NCBI RefSeq assembly: GCF_002917105.1
Contig: NZ_PQFZ01000018.1
Location: forward strand, 47,127 to 111,126
Reading direction: 5' to 3'
Source of the DNA: Allobosea psychrotolerans
Lineage (GTDB): Bacteria; Pseudomonadota; Alphaproteobacteria; Rhizobiales; Beijerinckiaceae
Length of the DNA: 64,000 bases
In this document: positions 8,109 through 16,603 of the stretch, one piece after another
How positions within the stretch are numbered: position 1 is the stretch's first letter
Layout: every line of letters begins with the position of its first letter
The notes under the pieces: generated by a model
What the model was told of the DNA's origin: nothing
The model's input: only the letters and a program-made list of their open reading frames with translations
The model's database searches: none
Program-made: the position numbers and the translations under genes

Positions 8109-8921
8109 ATGATCGTGACAGTCGTGACCCCGACGCTGAACGCCGTCGAGTATCTCAAGGAATGCATCGAGTCGGCTCGCGCGAATGCGGCTGACGACAT
8201 CAATATCGAGCATGTCATCGTCGACGGCGGCAGCAGCGACGGAACCGTCGAACTCGCGCGCAGCTTTGGGCTGCGCGTGCTCCAGGGCAAGGACAGCGGC
8301 ATCTTCGACGCGATCAACAAGGGGTCCTTCGACTCTTCCGGTGAGCTCTTGGGCTTTCTTGGCGCCGATGACGTGATGCTCGAAGGCGCCGCCGCCGCGG
8401 TGGTGAAGGCTTACCGTGAAAGTCGCAGGCGCTGGGTCGTCGGAGCCATCAGATGGACCGATGCGAAGGGGCACGACCTCGGTGGGCTCGCAGCCCCTCC
8501 GAACTGGGTGACGCCAGCAATGCTCGCCAGCCTGGGCTGGAACCCCATCATGCACATGGCGACCTATTTCTCGCGGAGTTTCTTCGAGGAACTTGGCGGG
8601 TTCGACATCACCTACAAGGACGCCGGCGACTACGAGATGTTCTGCCGCGCCCTGGCAAAGGAGCCCTATGGCCGGATCGACCGGCCGATCGCCTGCTTCC
8701 GGCGAACCGGACAGAACAACAGCGCGATCAATGGCAGCCGGACCGCGGCCGAATGCGCAAGAATACTGGCACAGCATGGGCCTTCCTCGAACGCGCAGCG
8801 TCTATTCTGGCGCTTTCTGCTGAAGGCCTATTTCAACCTCGGCAATCCCGACTGGTTGTTGTCGAAGCTGGCGGATTCCACGCGAACCACGCTGAAGCTC
8901 CAGCCCAAAGCCCATTTCTGA
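8109..8921 (+). CDS. Family 2 glycosyltransferase (WcaA/WcaE-like)
   Basis: 270 residues from ATG 8109. The N-terminal VVTPTLN, DGGSSDGT (39-46), KDSGIFDAINKG (61-72) and GADDV (86-89) motifs are those of inverting GT-A family 2 enzymes, and the DSGIFDA stretch is typical of the colanic-acid WcaE-like branch. GDYEMFCR in the second half resembles the acceptor-side ED region. The protein is cytoplasmic and should transfer a sugar from a nucleotide sugar onto a lipid-linked acceptor. It lies 30 bases after the third LuxR-type regulator. No other glycan gene follows, so it is the isolated end of the signalling block. Confidence 0.88.
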   Translation: MIVTVVTPTLNAVEYLKECIESARANAADDINIEHVIVDGGSSDGTVELARSFGLRVLQGKDSGIFDAINKGSFDSSGELLGFLGADDVMLEGAAAAVVKAYRESRRRWVVGAIRWTDAKGHDLGGLAAPPNWVTPAMLASLGWNPIMHMATYFSRSFFEELGGFDITYKDAGDYEMFCRALAKEPYGRIDRPIACFRRTGQNNSAINGSRTAAECARILAQHGPSSNAQRLFWRFLLKAYFNLGNPDWLLSKLADSTRTTLKLQPKAHF

Positions 8922-9030
8922 CGCTTCGAAAGGCGCGGACGATCGCACTCGCCGATCAGAGCGCAGCGCCGTTCAGCCGCGAATATGACGGCGCGACACG
9001 AGGATAGCGCCGGGCTAGGCTCGTCGGGAG

Positions 9031-9250
9031 CTACAGCGGGCACGCAAGACTTCCCAGCATCGCGACGCTTCCACCGCTTCCCGGCAGGAGCATCACGCCA
9101 GCCGTACGGGCCCGCCATCGAGCGCCAACGCTTCGCTGTATGTGTCGAGTTCGGCTGAGACGTCGAGAAAGTGTTTCCCGGCGCGGATCGAGGCGGACAT
9201 CAGAGGTTCGGCCGTGTTCATGAACCGCCCAGCGGCGAGCAATCGCAAGC
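9031..9250 (-). pseudogene. Saccharopine-dehydrogenase-family remnant, frameshifted
   Basis: Two minus-strand frames join into one recognisable segment. One frame (around 9120-9250) reads AGRFMNTAEPLMSASIRAG and then HFLDVSAELDTYSEA. The other (9031 to about 9120) continues with TAGVMLLPGSGGSVAMLGSL. Together they match the part after the Rossmann domain in saccharopine dehydrogenase-like oxidoreductases (pattern AGPF-PLxxACIxAGxHYLDxxxE then AxxAGVMLLPGxG). At least one frameshift separates the parts. The N-terminal NADP-binding domain and the C-terminal two thirds are absent. No start codon or ribosome site fits, so this is gene debris. Confidence 0.6.
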
Positions 9251-9388
9251 CATTTCCACGACCAGCACGAGGCACCCATCTCCGCGGCCATTGGCGGCCT
9301 AAAGCGGCGCGAGTCCGATGAAAGTGAGGAGCACAAGGGTTGCCTGGACGACACGCGAAAAAGCCAATGTTCTTCATTTCAAGAAGGC

Positions 9389-9775
9389 TCAGAGGCTATC
9401 GATCACCTTACGCAACTTTCCCTGCACTTTCGCGGCGGCCTCCTTCAGTCGAGGATTATCAATCGCCGCCATTGACGCCACCGGATCGATCGCCGCGACT
9501 TCCACGCTGCCGGGTTGAATTTCCTGCACGACAACATTGCAAGGCAGCATCGTTCCAACCTTGTCCTCAAGCTGCAATGCCTCGTGGGCAAGCGCGGGAT
9601 TGCAGGCACCCAGGATTCGGTAGTTTCGGAAATCGACGTTGACCTTCTTCTTGAGCGTATCCTTGACATCAATCTCGGTGATGATGCCGAAACCCTCTTG
9701 CTTCAATGCTTCGGTCGTACGGTGAACCGCATCGTCGAAGCCTGTCGTCAGCGTCTTCGCAAAATAATAGCTCAT
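9389..9775 (-). CDS. DUF302 domain protein
   Basis: 128 residues. The start at 9775 (MSYYFAKTL) is chosen because GGAGACGAACT precedes it; the longer frame to 9922 only adds an unrelated hydrophobic stretch. The body has the DUF302 layout: an N-terminal FDDAVHRTTEALKQEGFGIITEIDV, then GACNPALAHEALQ and LPCNVVVQE. These small proteins are often found with metal, sulfur or low-oxygen genes; their biochemical role is not settled. A FixK-like box lies at 9941-9954, upstream of this gene and of arsA. It could serve both in this divergent arrangement (inference). Confidence 0.85.
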   Translation of the reverse strand: MSYYFAKTLTTGFDDAVHRTTEALKQEGFGIITEIDVKDTLKKKVNVDFRNYRILGACNPALAHEALQLEDKVGTMLPCNVVVQEIQPGSVEVAAIDPVASMAAIDNPRLKEAAAKVQGKLRKVIDSL

Positions 9776-9940
9776 AGTTCGTCTCCAATGCTGCAAGACG
9801 TGCGGGCTGCTACCAAAGAGGGAGCGCACGAGCGCGACGATGCTGACGAGTGCAGGGACTGCAAGAGCGAGGATGCCGTGGAAGGGTATCCACCTTGACT
9901 TCACATTTGTGCATTCCGCCACGACCGGCTGGACGGCACA

Positions 9941-9954
9941 TTGACCTGAATCAA
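9941..9954. promoter_or_regulatory. FixK/FNR-type box
   Basis: TTGACCTGAATCAA fits the rhizobial FixK2 consensus TTG(A/C)-N6-(T/G)CAA exactly and differs from the FNR consensus in one half-site base. It lies between the divergent DUF302 gene (start 9775) and arsA (start 10040), a position that could activate either. The assignment rests on sequence match only. Confidence 0.55.
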
Positions 9955-10039
9955 GCGGGATCGAAGGCTGGAGCCGCTATGATTTGATGTCGGCAGGGAA
10001 CGGACAAGTTTCCTGCCCTCACCACGGATCAGAGCCACG

Positions 10040-11845
10040 ATGAACGAGAAAGCCGCGGTCCATCTCCCAGGTTTTCTGGACAGTCCAACCCGCTACCTGT
10101 TCTTCACCGGCAAGGGCGGCGTGGGCAAGACGTCGGTGGCTTGCGCCACCGCCTTGGCGTTGGCCGACGTCGGCAGGTCGGTACTCCTGGTCAGTACCGA
10201 TCCCGCCTCCAATCTCGACGAGATCCTGGGCGTGCCCTTGGGGAATTCGCCGATCGCGGTCCCCGGCGCGAAGGGACTGGAGGTGCTCAACATCGACCCC
10301 GTCGCCGCCGCTGAATCGTATCGTCAGCGGGTCCTGGCGCAGATGGAGCCGGACACGATCGATCAGGATCGAGACGCGGTTCGAGAGCAGCTATCGGGCG
10401 CCTGTACGACCGAAATCGCGGCTTTTGACGAATTCGTCGGCCGTCTGGCCGACAACAGTGGTGCCTATGATCATGTGATCTTCGACACCGCGCCGACCGG
10501 GCATACGCTTCGGCTCCTCAGCCTGCCGAAGGCCTGGAGCGGCTTTCTAGAGGTCAATGAGCAAGGCGCTTCATGCCTGGGGCCGCATTCCGGCTTGAAA
10601 AGCCGGGAGGAGCGCTTCAAGGCCGCGATGACGGCACTGTGCAATCCTGCCGCCACGACCGTCATTCTCGTGACGCGCCCGGAAACCAGCGCGATCGCGG
10701 AGGCCGCCCGAACCGCGACCGAGCTTCGCGCGCTCAGCCTCGCGAACCAGCGTCTGGTGATCAATGGCGTGTTTCACGCCGCTATCCCCTCCGATCCCGT
10801 CGCGGCTTCGTTGGAGGAACAGGGCGAGCAGGCACTCGCGCAAATGCCACCTTCTCTTCGGGAGCTGCCGCGCGACGATATTCCATTGCGGCCTTTCGAA
10901 ATGATGGGGCTGGAAGCCTTGCGCACGCTGCTTCGTCCCACTCGGGCGACGGCGAACACGCTATCCACCACCGTAGCCTTCGCCGACGACCTTCCTGCCC
11001 TCGATGGGCTGATCGACCTTCTTGCCGCGGACGGAAAGGGCCTGATCATGGTCATGGGCAAAGGTGGCGTCGGCAAAACGACCATCGCTGCCGCCATTGC
11101 TCTGGGTCTGGTCCAGCGCGGCCACACAGTGCATCTCAGCACGACAGATCCCGCGGCCCATTTGGCAACGACGCTTATGGGCGAGGCCCCGGGCTTGCGC
11201 GTCGACAGAATCGATCCGAAGGCAGAAACCGAGCGCTATATCGCCAAGATCATGGATCAGCGCGGCAGCAAACTCGATGAGCAGGGGCAGGCCCTGCTGC
11301 GCGAAGACTTGGCTTCGCCCTGCACGGAGGAAGTCGCGGTCTTCCATGCCTTCTCTCATATCGTCGCGGAGGCGCGCAGCGCGTTTGTCGTGCTCGACAC
11401 CGCGCCGACAGGACATAGCCTGCTCCTCATGGATGCCACAGGCGCCTATCACCGGCAGATGACGCGACAATCGGCTTCGAACAAGTCCACAGGCCGGATC
11501 ATCACGCCGTTGATGCGTCTGCAGGATCCGAACTACACGCGCATCCTGCTGGTCACGCTGGCCGAAACCACGCCGGTCTCCCAGGCCAGTGCTCTGCAGG
11601 AGGACCTTCGACGCGCGAATATCGAGCCCTACGCCTGGATCATCAACAAGAGCCTGCTGGCCGCCGGCACACGCGACAGCCTGCTTCAACAGCGATTGGT
11701 GGGGGAACGCAGGCAGATCGAGCGCGTACGAGAGGCGATGGCAAAGAGGCTGTTCTTCGTGCCATGGCAGGCTTCCCCGCCGATCGGCGTGCCGGCGCTT
11801 CAGGCGCTGGCCCATGACCGCGCCCGGACGGTATCGACCGTGTAA
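10040..11845 (+). CDS. arsA: ArsA-type arsenical pump-driving ATPase (tandem)
   Basis: 601 residues made of two homologous halves. Each has a deviant Walker A (GKGGVGKT at 24-31 and 340-347) and the DTAPTGH switch signature (149-155 and 453-459). The three cysteines that bind As(III)/Sb(III) in E. coli ArsA appear conserved here as Cys122, Cys179 and Cys428. The family powers the ArsB efflux channel, or in the Get3 branch inserts tail-anchored proteins; the double length and cysteines favour ArsA. No arsB, arsD, arsC or arsR lies nearby, so it is an orphan in a decayed region. The ATG at 10040 has only a weak ribosome site. Confidence 0.85.
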   Translation: MNEKAAVHLPGFLDSPTRYLFFTGKGGVGKTSVACATALALADVGRSVLLVSTDPASNLDEILGVPLGNSPIAVPGAKGLEVLNIDPVAAAESYRQRVLAQMEPDTIDQDRDAVREQLSGACTTEIAAFDEFVGRLADNSGAYDHVIFDTAPTGHTLRLLSLPKAWSGFLEVNEQGASCLGPHSGLKSREERFKAAMTALCNPAATTVILVTRPETSAIAEAARTATELRALSLANQRLVINGVFHAAIPSDPVAASLEEQGEQALAQMPPSLRELPRDDIPLRPFEMMGLEALRTLLRPTRATANTLSTTVAFADDLPALDGLIDLLAADGKGLIMVMGKGGVGKTTIAAAIALGLVQRGHTVHLSTTDPAAHLATTLMGEAPGLRVDRIDPKAETERYIAKIMDQRGSKLDEQGQALLREDLASPCTEEVAVFHAFSHIVAEARSAFVVLDTAPTGHSLLLMDATGAYHRQMTRQSASNKSTGRIITPLMRLQDPNYTRILLVTLAETTPVSQASALQEDLRRANIEPYAWIINKSLLAAGTRDSLLQQRLVGERRQIERVREAMAKRLFFVPWQASPPIGVPALQALAHDRARTVSTV

Positions 11846-11888
11846 GCTCATGACCGCCGCGGTCCGCATGTGCCGCAGGCTCCACCCC

Positions 11889-11902
11889 ATGACACGGATC
11901 AA
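11889..11902. promoter_or_regulatory. Degenerate FixK/FNR-like box
   Basis: ATGACACGGATCAA carries a perfect GATCAA-type right half and one mismatch in the left half (ATGA for TTGA). It lies about 150 bases before the start of the P-type ATPase remnant, where such a site would be expected. It is weak alone and gains weight from the similar sites at 9941 and 13249. Confidence 0.35.
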
Positions 11903-12039
11903 TGCAACTTCGCTTCATTTGGTATCACCGAAACGAAGGCGCTCACCTCTGGTTTGGCAAGAAGGAACAGCCAGATGTCGAAGCTCGAAGCGATCCTCTG
12001 CGCGCCAGTCCGCTCTGCCCGCGCCAGCTATGGCGCCCC

Positions 12040-12610
12040 ATGAATGGCGAAACGCCATCGACAGCCCCTCCGATGGGCCTGAGCGAAAGGGAGGCGCAGG
12101 CCCGCGTGAAGCGCGAAGGATTCAAAGAATTGACGCGCGATGACGGGCGTACTGCCATTTGCATCGTCCTTGAAGTGCTGCGGTAACCAATGCTGGCGCT
12201 GCTGCTCAGCGGCGGAGTCATCGACCTCGCGCTCGGCGATCTTCGGAGAGCGCTAATTCTAACGGTCTTCGCCCTGGCATCGACTGTGATCACGGTCGCG
12301 CCAGAAACCCGCACCAAACGTGCGCTGGAAGCGCTGCGCGATCCCACGAGTCCGCGCGCGCTCGTAATCCGTACGGCACGCGCAAGCGCATTTGCGGGGA
12401 TCGTTGCTGACGGGCGTGTCGGTCCCGCTGTGCAAGCCGGCGCGCACGGCTTCCGTTCCCGACGCTCCGGCGCGACGCGGCGGCGATGATCTTCCGCAGG
12501 TTTTCCGGCGCCTTGATGGTTCGCTGCACGCGCGTCGCCGAAATGACCGCGACGGGGCGCGCAGCGAGATCGTGGAAACGTTTACTCCGCCTTTCACGCG
12601 TTCAACGATA
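12040..12610 (+). pseudogene. Cation-transporting P-type ATPase, decayed N-terminal part
   Basis: From ATG 12040 the frame reads GLSEREAQARVKREGFKEL, the N-terminal domain of P2-type cation ATPases. It is interrupted by a TAA at 12184-12186 where the family has Glu, and continues in the same frame (MLALLLSGGVIDLALGDL, then ETRTKRALEALRDPTSPRAL). After a small deletion another frame gives GSLLTGVSVPLCK, matching the DESLLTGESVPV actuator motif. A third frame gives FSGALMVRCTRVAEMTATG and a fourth a short GARSEIV. At least four lesions are visible. The phosphorylation (DKTGT) and HAD domains are absent, so no pump is made. Neighbours suggest a former low-oxygen or metal stress locus (inference). 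Confidence 0.85.
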
Positions 12611-12707
12611 TCAGGCACTAAGGTTGTCAATGACGGCTTGGGGTCAAAAACCGACCGGACGGCCTTGAAATGCGACAGCTATACCCCTGAAGCAACTCTT
12701 TGCGACG

Positions 12708-13172
12708 TCACCCGTGCTTGTCGGGTGCATGCTTTGGCTGCACTGACCAGGTCGCCGGCTCGTCGTCTTTATCTGCTTCGGCCGCCGCGGCCGTCGCCTG
12801 CACCTTGCCGGGCTTGTGGTGAGCCGGCGCATAGATCGTATAAATCTGCATGGGAGACGCGCCTATATTGGTGATATTGTGCCAAGTCCCCGCCGGAACC
12901 AGCACACACCAACCGTCCGAGACTTCCTTTTCAAAGGTCAGTTTGTCCTTCGCGGCTCCCATCTGCACCCGGCCACGGCCAGCGTCGAGGCGCAAAAACT
13001 GATCCGTCTCTGGATGTTCCTCAAGGCCAATATCGCCGCCGACGGGGATCGACATCAGCGTCACTTGCAGATAGCGCCCGCTCCAAGCGACGGAGCGATA
13101 ATCTGTGTTTTCCTTCGTCGCGCGTTCAATGTCGAACGATTGCGGCTTCGGACCAATGTCATTGATCGCCAT
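12708..13172 (-). CDS. Cupin-domain protein
   Basis: 154 residues. The start at 13172 (MAINDIGPK) is set by GGAGG seven bases upstream. Residues 20-115 form a single cupin barrel: a first motif near GGDIGLEEHPETDQFLRL, with metal-ligand candidates His and Glu, and a second ending in PAGTWHNITN. After the barrel comes an Ala/Lys/Asp-rich tail of about 35 residues that looks disordered. Many such cupins are small sugar isomerases or dioxygenase-like proteins; the substrate cannot be told. A FixK-type box sits 77 bases upstream of the start. Confidence 0.8.
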   Translation of the reverse strand: MAINDIGPKPQSFDIERATKENTDYRSVAWSGRYLQVTLMSIPVGGDIGLEEHPETDQFLRLDAGRGRVQMGAAKDKLTFEKEVSDGWCVLVPAGTWHNITNIGASPMQIYTIYAPAHHKPGKVQATAAAAEADKDDEPATWSVQPKHAPDKHG

Positions 13173-13248
13173 TTTAGCCTCCATTCTGACTGCACCACGA
13201 TAATGCGCGCACTGAGTGCGTCGATAGCAGGGCTTCGCGGCGAACCCA

Positions 13249-13262
13249 TTGCGACAGATCAA
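13249..13262 (-). promoter_or_regulatory. FixK-type box upstream of cupin gene
   Basis: TTGCGACAGATCAA on the plus strand fits TTG(A/C)-N6-(T/G)CAA exactly; on the minus strand it reads TTGATCTGTCGCAA. It lies 77 bases before the cupin start, a workable distance for activation. It is the third such site within 3.4 kb. Confidence 0.45.
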
Positions 13263-13579
13263 GGGAGCCAAAAGGCGAATGTCAGATGCGGGCTGATCAC
13301 ATCCATTTTGGCATTGTCGTCAGCATTGTGAACTGGCTTAATTGGCTGTCACGTCCTGCGATCGAGATTAGGCGCTAGGCAGACAAGTTATTGTGCGCGC
13401 TATTCTAGGATAGAACGCCCCGCTCTCCAACGCGACTTTACATCACCCCGAAACTGAACGCAGAGCGAGCTCGGGAGACAGACAGCGCCAGCTCTGCGGA
13501 GTAAGACAGGGACTGCAACGGCATGGCGCGATGGCGAAAATCGCCGCCGGAGCTACGGTGTTGCTGTCCTTTGCCCCCT
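13263..13579. other. Gene-free stretch before guaA end
   Basis: I find no gene, hairpin terminator or repeat in these bases between the cupin upstream region and the 3' end of guaA. Confidence 0.5.
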
Positions 13580-15145
13580 TCACTCCCACTCGATCGTGCC
13601 GGGCGGCTTGCTGGTCACGTCGTAGACGACGCGGTTGATGCCCTTGACCTCGTTGATGATGCGGGTCGCGGTGCGGCCGAGGAAGGCCATGTCGTAGGGG
13701 TAGAAATCGGCCGTCATGCCGTCGACCGAGGTCACGGCGCGCAGCGCCAGCACGTGGTCATAGGTGCGGTAGTCGCCCATCACGCCGACGGTGCGCACCG
13801 GCAGCAGCACGGCGAAAGCCTGCCAGATCACGTCGTAGAGCCCGGCCTTGCGGATCTCGTCGAGATAGATCGCATCGGCCTTGCGCAGGATGTCGAGCTT
13901 CTCCTTGGTGATCTCGCCGGGGCAGCGGATGGCGAGGCCCGGCCCCGGGAAGGGATGGCGGCCGACGAAGGCTTCTGGCAGGCCAAGTTCACGGCCGAGC
14001 ACGCGGACCTCGTCCTTGAAGAGCTCGCGCAACGGCTCGACGAGCTTCATCTTCATGCGCTCGGGCAGGCCGCCGACATTGTGGTGCGACTTGATCGTCA
14101 CGGACGGACCGCCTGAGAACGAGACGCTTTCGATCACGTCGGGATAAAGCGTGCCCTGGGCCAGGAAGTCGGCGCCGCCGAGCTTCTTCGCTTCCTCGTC
14201 GAAGACCTCGATGAAGAGCCGGCCGATGGTCTTGCGCTTGGCCTCCGGATCAGCGCCGCATTTGGCGAGCTCGGAGAGGAAAAGCGCTTCGGCTTCAACA
14301 TGAACGAGGGGGATGTTGTAGCTGTCGCGGAACAGGCGCACGACCTCTTCGGCCTCGTTCATCCGCATCAGGCCGTGGTCGACGAAAACGCAGGTGAGCT
14401 GATCGCCGATCGCCTCATGGATCAGCACGGCCGCAACCGCCGAGTCGACGCCGCCGGAGAGGCCGCAGATGACGCGGCCCTTGCCGACCTGTGCCTTGAT
14501 CTTGGCGATGGTCTCGGCGCGATAGGCCGCCATGCTCCAGTCCGGGACGCAGCCGCAGATGGTCACGACGAAGTTGCGCAGCAGCTTGCCGCCATCGGGC
14601 GTATGCACCACCTCCGGGTGGAACATGGTCGAGTAGAAGCGCCGCTCCTCGTCGCTCGCCACCGCATAGGGCGCGTTCTCCGAGGTCGCCTTGACCGAGA
14701 AGCCGGCGGGCAGCTGCGTGACGCGGTCGCCATGGCTCATCCAGACGGGGTAGCGACCGCCCTCCTCCCAGATGCCCTCGAACAGCGCCGAAGGCGTGAC
14801 GATCTCGACATCGGCGCGGCCGAACTCGGCGGCGTGGCCGCTCTCGACCTTGCCGCCGAGCTGATGCGCCATGGTCTGCTGGCCATAGCAGATGCCGAGC
14901 ACCGGCAGGCCAGTCGAGAATACCTCCTGCGGCGCGCGGGGCGAGCCCTCATCCGGCACGGAGGCCGGGCCGCCCGAGAAGATCACGCCCTTGGGCTTGA
15001 GCCGCTGGAAGGCCTCGGATGCCGACTGGAATGGCGCGATCTCGCAATAGACGCCGATCTCGCGCACGCGTCGCGCGATCAGCTGCGTCACCTGGCTGCC
15101 GAAGTCGATGATGAGAATGGAGTCGTGGATTTTTTCGCTCGTCAT
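13580..15145 (-). CDS. guaA: GMP synthase (glutamine-hydrolysing)
   Basis: 521 residues, the usual length. It makes GMP from XMP, ATP and glutamine in the cytoplasm. The N-terminal class I amidotransferase has the nucleophile Cys86 in GICYGQQ and the His/Glu pair in FHPEVVHT. The ATP-pyrophosphatase domain opens with GLSGGVDSAV, and the C-terminal dimerisation domain ends IEWE as in other GuaA proteins. It is followed on the same strand by no obvious terminator. The upstream rRNA methyltransferase gene ends 49 bases before the start, so the two may be co-transcribed. Confidence 0.98.
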   Translation of the reverse strand: MTSEKIHDSILIIDFGSQVTQLIARRVREIGVYCEIAPFQSASEAFQRLKPKGVIFSGGPASVPDEGSPRAPQEVFSTGLPVLGICYGQQTMAHQLGGKVESGHAAEFGRADVEIVTPSALFEGIWEEGGRYPVWMSHGDRVTQLPAGFSVKATSENAPYAVASDEERRFYSTMFHPEVVHTPDGGKLLRNFVVTICGCVPDWSMAAYRAETIAKIKAQVGKGRVICGLSGGVDSAVAAVLIHEAIGDQLTCVFVDHGLMRMNEAEEVVRLFRDSYNIPLVHVEAEALFLSELAKCGADPEAKRKTIGRLFIEVFDEEAKKLGGADFLAQGTLYPDVIESVSFSGGPSVTIKSHHNVGGLPERMKMKLVEPLRELFKDEVRVLGRELGLPEAFVGRHPFPGPGLAIRCPGEITKEKLDILRKADAIYLDEIRKAGLYDVIWQAFAVLLPVRTVGVMGDYRTYDHVLALRAVTSVDGMTADFYPYDMAFLGRTATRIINEVKGINRVVYDVTSKPPGTIEWE

Positions 15146-15194
15146 CGCGTTCGGTTAATGGATCGCGCGCGAGCGTGCAACGGCCTGTTGGCTT

Positions 15195-16493
15195 TCAGGC
15201 AATGCGTTGCGTGCAAGCCAGGTAGAATCCGTCCGTCCCGGTGCGGCGTGGCGAGAGCTGCAGACCGAATTCCGTGGCGAAACGGCCGAGCAAACCAAAA
15301 TCGCCCTCGCTCGAGGCCAGCACTTCGGCAAGCGGCACCGCCGCAAAACCGGCATGCCGCGCGAGGAAAGCCGCGATGGCCTCGTCATTCTCGTCCGGCA
15401 GCATCGAGCAGGTGACATAGGCGATGCGTCCGCCCGGTTTCACCAGCCGCGCCGCGCGGGCCAGAACCTCGGCCTGGTCCTTGATGCGCTCGGCCAAAGC
15501 GCCCGGCCGCACGCGCCATTTCGCATCAGGATTGCGCCGCCAGGTGCCGGAGCCCGTACAGGGCGCATCGACCAAGGCGAGATCGACCTCGCCCGCGAGG
15601 TCGATCAGGGGCTCATGACCGCGGCTGCGCGGAATGCGGATCTCGACATTGGTGGCGCCCGAGCGCGCCAGCCGCTCATGCAGCGGCGCAAGCCTGCGGC
15701 TGTCCAGATCGGTCGCGAACAGACGCCCCTGATTGCCCATCAGCGCGGCGAGCGCCAGCGTCTTGCCGCCGGCCCCGGCGCAGAGATCGATCACGGTCTG
15801 GCCCGGCCGCACGCCGGCCAGCAAGGTGACGAGCTGCGAGCCCTCGTCCTGGATCTCGAAGCCGCCCGCGAAGAAGGACGGCTCTGCCTGCAATGACGGC
15901 CCGCGTCCGTCATGGCCGGGCTGGAAGCGCAGCGCATCGGGCGACCAGGCGCCGGGCTCGGGCGAGGCATGGGCCAGATCCACCATCAGCGCCTCGCGGC
16001 TCGATTTCAGGCGATTGGCGCGGATGTCGATCGGCGCGCGACCGGCCAGCGCCTGGCCCTCGCTCACCGCCTCGGTGCCGAAGCCCGCGGCGAAAGCCGG
16101 CCACAGCCATTCCGGGACGTCGGCGTGGATCCAGTCGGGCGCGCCATCGAGCGAGAAGGCGGCGAGCCTTGCCTGTTCCTCGGCGTCGAGCGGCATGGGC
16201 GCGTGATTCTCGCCAGAGCAGAGCAGCGCGATCTCCTCGGCGCTGAGGCCGCGCAGGCCGGCGAGCATGCCGAGCACCAGCGCGCGCGGTGTTTCCGCCG
16301 CCATGGCGAAGGCCGAGGACGCCCTGCGGCGCAGCGCGTCATAGACGAGCGAGGCGATCGCGGCACGGTCCTTGGAGCCGGCGAAACGCCGTGAAAGACC
16401 CCAATCCTTCAGCGCGTCGGAGGCTGGGCGGCGGCGCTGGATGAGGTCGTCCAGCACCTCGATGGCGGCGCTGATGCGGGCGGCGGGCGTCAT
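15195..16493 (-). CDS. RsmB/NOP2-family RNA m5C methyltransferase
   Basis: 432 residues from ATG 16493 (MTPAARISAAIEVL); the open frame upstream is Arg-rich noise. The N-terminal part is an NusB-like RNA-binding helical domain. The catalytic domain has VIDLCAGAGGKTLALA (SAM motif I), DAPCTGSGTW (motif IV) and a TCSMLPDENDEA segment carrying the second catalytic Cys (motif VI). These two cysteines define the RsmB/RsmF/NSUN fold, which methylates C5 of cytosine in rRNA or tRNA. Which base is modified cannot be read from the sequence. It precedes guaA by 49 bases. Confidence 0.9.
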   Translation of the reverse strand: MTPAARISAAIEVLDDLIQRRRPASDALKDWGLSRRFAGSKDRAAIASLVYDALRRRASSAFAMAAETPRALVLGMLAGLRGLSAEEIALLCSGENHAPMPLDAEEQARLAAFSLDGAPDWIHADVPEWLWPAFAAGFGTEAVSEGQALAGRAPIDIRANRLKSSREALMVDLAHASPEPGAWSPDALRFQPGHDGRGPSLQAEPSFFAGGFEIQDEGSQLVTLLAGVRPGQTVIDLCAGAGGKTLALAALMGNQGRLFATDLDSRRLAPLHERLARSGATNVEIRIPRSRGHEPLIDLAGEVDLALVDAPCTGSGTWRRNPDAKWRVRPGALAERIKDQAEVLARAARLVKPGGRIAYVTCSMLPDENDEAIAAFLARHAGFAAVPLAEVLASSEGDFGLLGRFATEFGLQLSPRRTGTDGFYLACTQRIA

Positions 16494-16603
16494 ATTTCGG
16501 GTCCGTGTCGTGCCGTCATGCGCGACACAAATTCGACGCCGTGATGGCACAATTAATCGGCGGGGGCGAGACCGGCGACGCCGGTATCTCATGAGGTACG
16601 TTC

